Shown: positions 61,144-64,000 of the stretch, piece by piece
How the letters are laid out: each line of letters starts with the position of its first letter
How positions within the stretch are numbered: position 1 is the first letter of the stretch
DNA from: Planctomycetaceae bacterium
GTDB lineage: Bacteria > Planctomycetota > Planctomycetia > Planctomycetales > Planctomycetaceae
Reading direction: 5' to 3'
NCBI GenBank assembly: GCA_024742875.1
Contig: JANSXP010000025.1
Span: forward strand, 1-64,000
Length of the DNA: 64,000 nt
Translations under genes and position numbers: made by a program
The notes under the pieces: model-generated
What the model was told of the DNA's origin: nothing
What the model saw: only the letters and a program-made list of their open reading frames with translations
The model's database searches: none

Positions 61144-64000
61144 ATGCCATTGCGTCGTCGTCACGTTCTGTATTCCCCTCCGACCAGCCAGATCGAATCA
61201 CTGGAAAGAAGAAGTCTGCTGACCAACTTCAGCGTCGACTTCAGTTTGCTGGAACCCGAAGACTACACGCATTCAGAAATCCTGGTTCGCTTTCACGATG
61301 ACGTTGATGTTTCCTCACTAACAAATGCTGTTTCTGTTGCCCCCAGCGAACTGTCGCAGACCATCATGAGCGGACCGCTGGGGCAGGGCTTTGCCTCCGA
61401 TCCGCAGCTCTGGGAGATCCCCGTTCTTCCCGGTCAGAGTGTCGAGCAACTCGTCAACCACTACAGCACCCTCGATATCGTTGACTTTGCCGAACCCAAC
61501 TACCGCATGGAGACCGCGGCGGTTCCCAACGATCAGTTCTACAACGTGCTATGGGGGATGCCCAACATTGATGCCGAAAGCGCGTGGGACACCCGCACGG
61601 ACAGCTCGTCCATCATTGTGGGAGTGATTGACTCCGGCGTGCAGTACGATCACCCGGATCTGATCGACAACATCTGGACCAACTCCGGTGAGATTGCCAA
61701 CAACGGCATCGACGATGATGGCAATGGCTATGTCGACGACTTCTGGGGTTATGACTTCGAGAACGACGACCCGGACCCCATGGACACCAATGGTCACGGG
61801 ACACACGTCGCTGGGACGATTGGTGCCCGCGGCAATAACGGCACCGGTGTGTCGGGCGTGGGCTGGAATGCCAGCTTAATGTCTCTGAAGGTCATCGGCA
61901 CGGGCACCAATGCGGATGTCGCCCGAGCGATTGACTACGCGACCGACAACGGCGCGAAAATCACCAACAACAGCTACGGCTATGCGGGCAACGGCGTGGG
62001 CGGCAGCCGGGCGATTTCTGATGCCATTGGACGCGCGAAGGACGCGGGTGTGCTGTATGTCGTGGCCGCTGGTAACTCTCGCACCAACATCCCCGCCTCT
62101 GATGTGGACGGCACCTTCAATTCGTGGCCGGCGGAATACAGCAAAGTTCACGACAACGTCATCACCGTTTCCGCCATTGATTCGGACGGTTCTTTCGCCT
62201 CTTATTCTCACTGGGGTGACGAGTCGGTTCAGATTGCAGCCCCCGGCACGCAGATTGGCAGCACTTACACACAGGACCGCTACGTTTATCTGTCCGGTAC
62301 CTCAATGGCTGCTCCGCATGTGGCGGGAGCCGCCGCACTGCTCTGGGCCGAAGCGCCGGAATTGTCCTATCTGGATATTAAGGACGCCATTCTGCAAACC
62401 GCCCGACCGGATCATCTCGACCTGGTGGGACACGGCGTACTTGATCTGGGCGCCGCTATGGCGCTGATCACCAGTAACTCGACGCCCAACCAGTCTCCGG
62501 TCGCTGGTGATGATGCCGTCACTGTGGACGAAGACAACAGCATCGCCATCGCCGTGCTGGACAACGACTCCGATCCGGATGGCGACGAGCTGACGGTGGA
62601 CTCCTTCGCACAGCCGACTAACGGCACCGTGACAAACAGCAATTCGGTCCTCACCTACACCCCCGATGCCAACTTCAATGGCACCGATGCATTTACGTAC
62701 ACGATCAGTGACGGGCAGGGGGGGCTGGCATCAGCGACCGTCAGTATCGTCGTCAACGCCGTCAACGACCAGCCGGTGGCTGTGAATGACAGTGCCTCCA
62801 CGGACGAAGACACGGCCGTGACGTTCAACGTGGTCAACAACGACACAGACGTCGACGGTGACACGCTCACACTGGCGGCTGTTGGCAATCCCGCAAACGG
62901 AACGGTCACCAGCAATGCCAGCGGGGACATCACCTACACCCCCAATTCCGGATTTTTTGGCAGCGACAGCTTCAGTTATACGGTGTCGGACGGCAGTCTG
63001 ACGGCGGTCGGCACGATCACTGTCTCTGTGAGCGAAGTCAATCAGGCCCCCGTCGCCGGCGATGACAATGCCGTGGTGGACGAAGACAGCGCTGTGGCGG
63101 TCGTCGTTCTTGATAATGACACGGATGCCGATTCTGACGTGCTGACCGTGGATTCATTTGGGCAGGGCAGCAATGGCTCCGTGACCAACAGCAACTCCGT
63201 GCTCACTTACACACCCAATGCCAATTTCAATGGCACGGACTCCTTCACGTACACCATTTCCGATGGTCGAGGCGGGCAGTCGTCAGCGACCGTCAACGTC
63301 GTAATCAACGCTGTGAATGACCAGCCGGTGGCTACGGACGACAGCACGTCGACAGATGAAGACACGTCCGTCACCTTCAACGTCATCAACAACGATACAG
63401 ATGTGGATGGCGACACTCTCACTCTCGCGGCTGCTGGCAACCCGGCCAATGGAACGGTCACGAGCAATGCCAATGGCCAGGTAACCTACACGCCGGACTC
63501 CGGATTCTTCGGCACCGACAGCTTCACCTACACCGTTTCCGATGGCAGCCTGTCAGCGACAGGAACCGTCACGGTGACGGTGAATGAAGTGACTACATCT
63601 GCCGAAGTGGGTTTCTCGGGAATTGCGGCAGACGTCACACACGTCTGGAAGACCGTCAACCTGCCTGTCGACTTCACGGATCCGGTGGTGGTTGCCGGAG
63701 GCTCCACGCGTCGCGGCGGCCATCAGGGGACCGTTCGCGTCAGAAACGTGACCTCCAACAGCTTTGAGATCCGCTTTCAGGAATGGGACTACCGCGACGG
63801 CTGGCACACAACAGAGGACATTGGTTTTCTGGTGGTGGAAGCCGGCACCCACTACCTGTCGGACGGCACGCAGATTGTGGCCAGCACCATTGATCTGACC
63901 AATGAGTCCACCCGCACGCTGACGTTTGAAACAGCCTTCACAGGCACTCCGCTGGTGCTCGGCCAGGTGATGACCGACAACGACTCGGGTGCCATCACCG
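61144..64000 (+). CDS. Secreted subtilisin-like (S8) protease with alternating cadherin-like repeats, 3' end missing
   Basis: The frame is open from the ATG at 61144 to the window end (952 codons visible). The N-terminus has IESLERRSLLT, a motif typical of large exported planctomycete proteins. The S8 domain spans ~150-440 with Asp163 (VGVIDSGVQYDHPDL), His218 (NGHGTHVAGT), Asn311 (VVAAGN) and Ser387 (SGTSMAAPHVAGAAALL), so it should be active. Then follow four tandem-95/cadherin-like domains (residues 450-817) in an A-B-A-B order. After these comes an H-type lectin-like domain (VRVRNVTSNSFEIRFQEWDY, DGWHTTEDIGFLVVEAGTHY) from about residue 820. It is probably a cell-surface or secreted protease; the C-terminus lies beyond the window. 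Confidence 0.93.
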   Translation, partial: MPLRRRHVLYSPPTSQIESLERRSLLTNFSVDFSLLEPEDYTHSEILVRFHDDVDVSSLTNAVSVAPSELSQTIMSGPLGQGFASDPQLWEIPVLPGQSVEQLVNHYSTLDIVDFAEPNYRMETAAVPNDQFYNVLWGMPNIDAESAWDTRTDSSSIIVGVIDSGVQYDHPDLIDNIWTNSGEIANNGIDDDGNGYVDDFWGYDFENDDPDPMDTNGHGTHVAGTIGARGNNGTGVSGVGWNASLMSLKVIGTGTNADVARAIDYATDNGAKITNNSYGYAGNGVGGSRAISDAIGRAKDAGVLYVVAAGNSRTNIPASDVDGTFNSWPAEYSKVHDNVITVSAIDSDGSFASYSHWGDESVQIAAPGTQIGSTYTQDRYVYLSGTSMAAPHVAGAAALLWAEAPELSYLDIKDAILQTARPDHLDLVGHGVLDLGAAMALITSNSTPNQSPVAGDDAVTVDEDNSIAIAVLDNDSDPDGDELTVDSFAQPTNGTVTNSNSVLTYTPDANFNGTDAFTYTISDGQGGLASATVSIVVNAVNDQPVAVNDSASTDEDTAVTFNVVNNDTDVDGDTLTLAAVGNPANGTVTSNASGDITYTPNSGFFGSDSFSYTVSDGSLTAVGTITVSVSEVNQAPVAGDDNAVVDEDSAVAVVVLDNDTDADSDVLTVDSFGQGSNGSVTNSNSVLTYTPNANFNGTDSFTYTISDGRGGQSSATVNVVINAVNDQPVATDDSTSTDEDTSVTFNVINNDTDVDGDTLTLAAAGNPANGTVTSNANGQVTYTPDSGFFGTDSFTYTVSDGSLSATGTVTVTVNEVTTSAEVGFSGIAADVTHVWKTVNLPVDFTDPVVVAGGSTRRGGHQGTVRVRNVTSNSFEIRFQEWDYRDGWHTTEDIGFLVVEAGTHYLSDGTQIVASTIDLTNESTRTLTFETAFTGTPLVLGQVMTDNDSGAIT
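62491..63594 (+). repeat. Two direct copies of a 552-base unit encoding paired adhesion-like domains
   Basis: The first unit is 62491-63042 and the second 63043-63594, both 552 bases and in frame. Each has an A domain (93 residues, starting QSPVAGDD or QAPVAGDD) and a B domain (91 residues, starting DQPVA). A resembles A, and B resembles B, more than A resembles B; for example NSNSVLTYTP and NFNGTD occur only in A, and NPANGTVTSNA only in B. Each carries the Ca-binding-like DxDxDxD motif. Confidence 0.85.

Noticed and set aside
62655-63473. Two similar minus-strand frames (62655-62933 and 63207-63473) that could look like a repeated gene
   Set aside because: They are antisense to the repeated B domains of the subtilase and resemble each other only because of that repeat.

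Overview
The window looks like chromosomal DNA of a planctomycete (Planctomycetota). It carries several hallmark families of that phylum: two DUF1559 pseudopilin-like proteins ending in DGNVIGEF, two PSCyt1/DUF1549/DUF1553 cytochrome proteins, a DUF1501 protein, ECF sigma factors paired with membrane Ser/Thr kinases, a TolQ/TolR cluster with a squalene-cyclase-like partner, and a secreted subtilase with an N-terminal ESLERRSLL segment. LPS genes (lpxC, lpxA, an skp homologue) show a Gram-negative envelope. I cannot name the genus. No tRNA, rRNA or CRISPR array was seen.

Layout. 1-2.5 kb: an accessory patch with the edge of an IS3-family element and hypothetical genes on the minus strand. 2.6-11.4 kb: a PPOX-family protein, then a plus-strand operon of a giant TPR protein, a TolQ/ExbB channel, a TolR/ExbD protein and a membrane-anchored protein with an alpha/alpha-toroid C-terminus. 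11.4-19.8 kb: minus-strand genes, namely a response-regulator/anti-sigma kinase-like gene split by a frameshift in a G7 run, an amidase, an M42 peptidase, an RNase HII-like protein and a Ycf48-like/CBM9-like secreted protein. 20.2-25.5 kb: an envelope operon (skp, lpxC, lpxA, Gfo/Idh/MocA oxidoreductase, MEKHLA protein) followed by a DUF3500 protein. 25.8-29.7 kb: a cytochrome DUF1549/DUF1553 protein and an HD hydrolase.

29.8-36.2 kb is the most interesting block. It holds a DUF1559 gene, a bfd-type ferredoxin, a bacterioferritin, and a minus-strand set of DUF1559 protein, lipoprotein, DUF4198-kelch fusion and a tiny membrane protein. Three copies of a TGAGA-N5-TCTCA dyad, shaped like a Fur box, lie upstream of both DUF1559 genes and of bfd. 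This suggests an iron-responsive regulon. The bacterioferritin lacks two canonical ferroxidase ligands.

36.4-43.2 kb: an AddA/RecB-type helicase-nuclease, an ECF sigma operon with a membrane protein and a secreted coiled-coil protein closed by a strong terminator, a VOC protein and a double-ACT protein. 43.5-50.2 kb: a 1697-residue cytochrome/WD40/DUF1549/DUF1553 protein with its DUF1501 partner. 50.4-59.7 kb: two convergent ECF-sigma/Ser-Thr-kinase modules meeting tail to tail. 59.9-64 kb: a secreted protein with a possible NlpC/P60-like Cys-His pair, and a subtilase with ABAB-type tandem repeats that runs off the end of the window.
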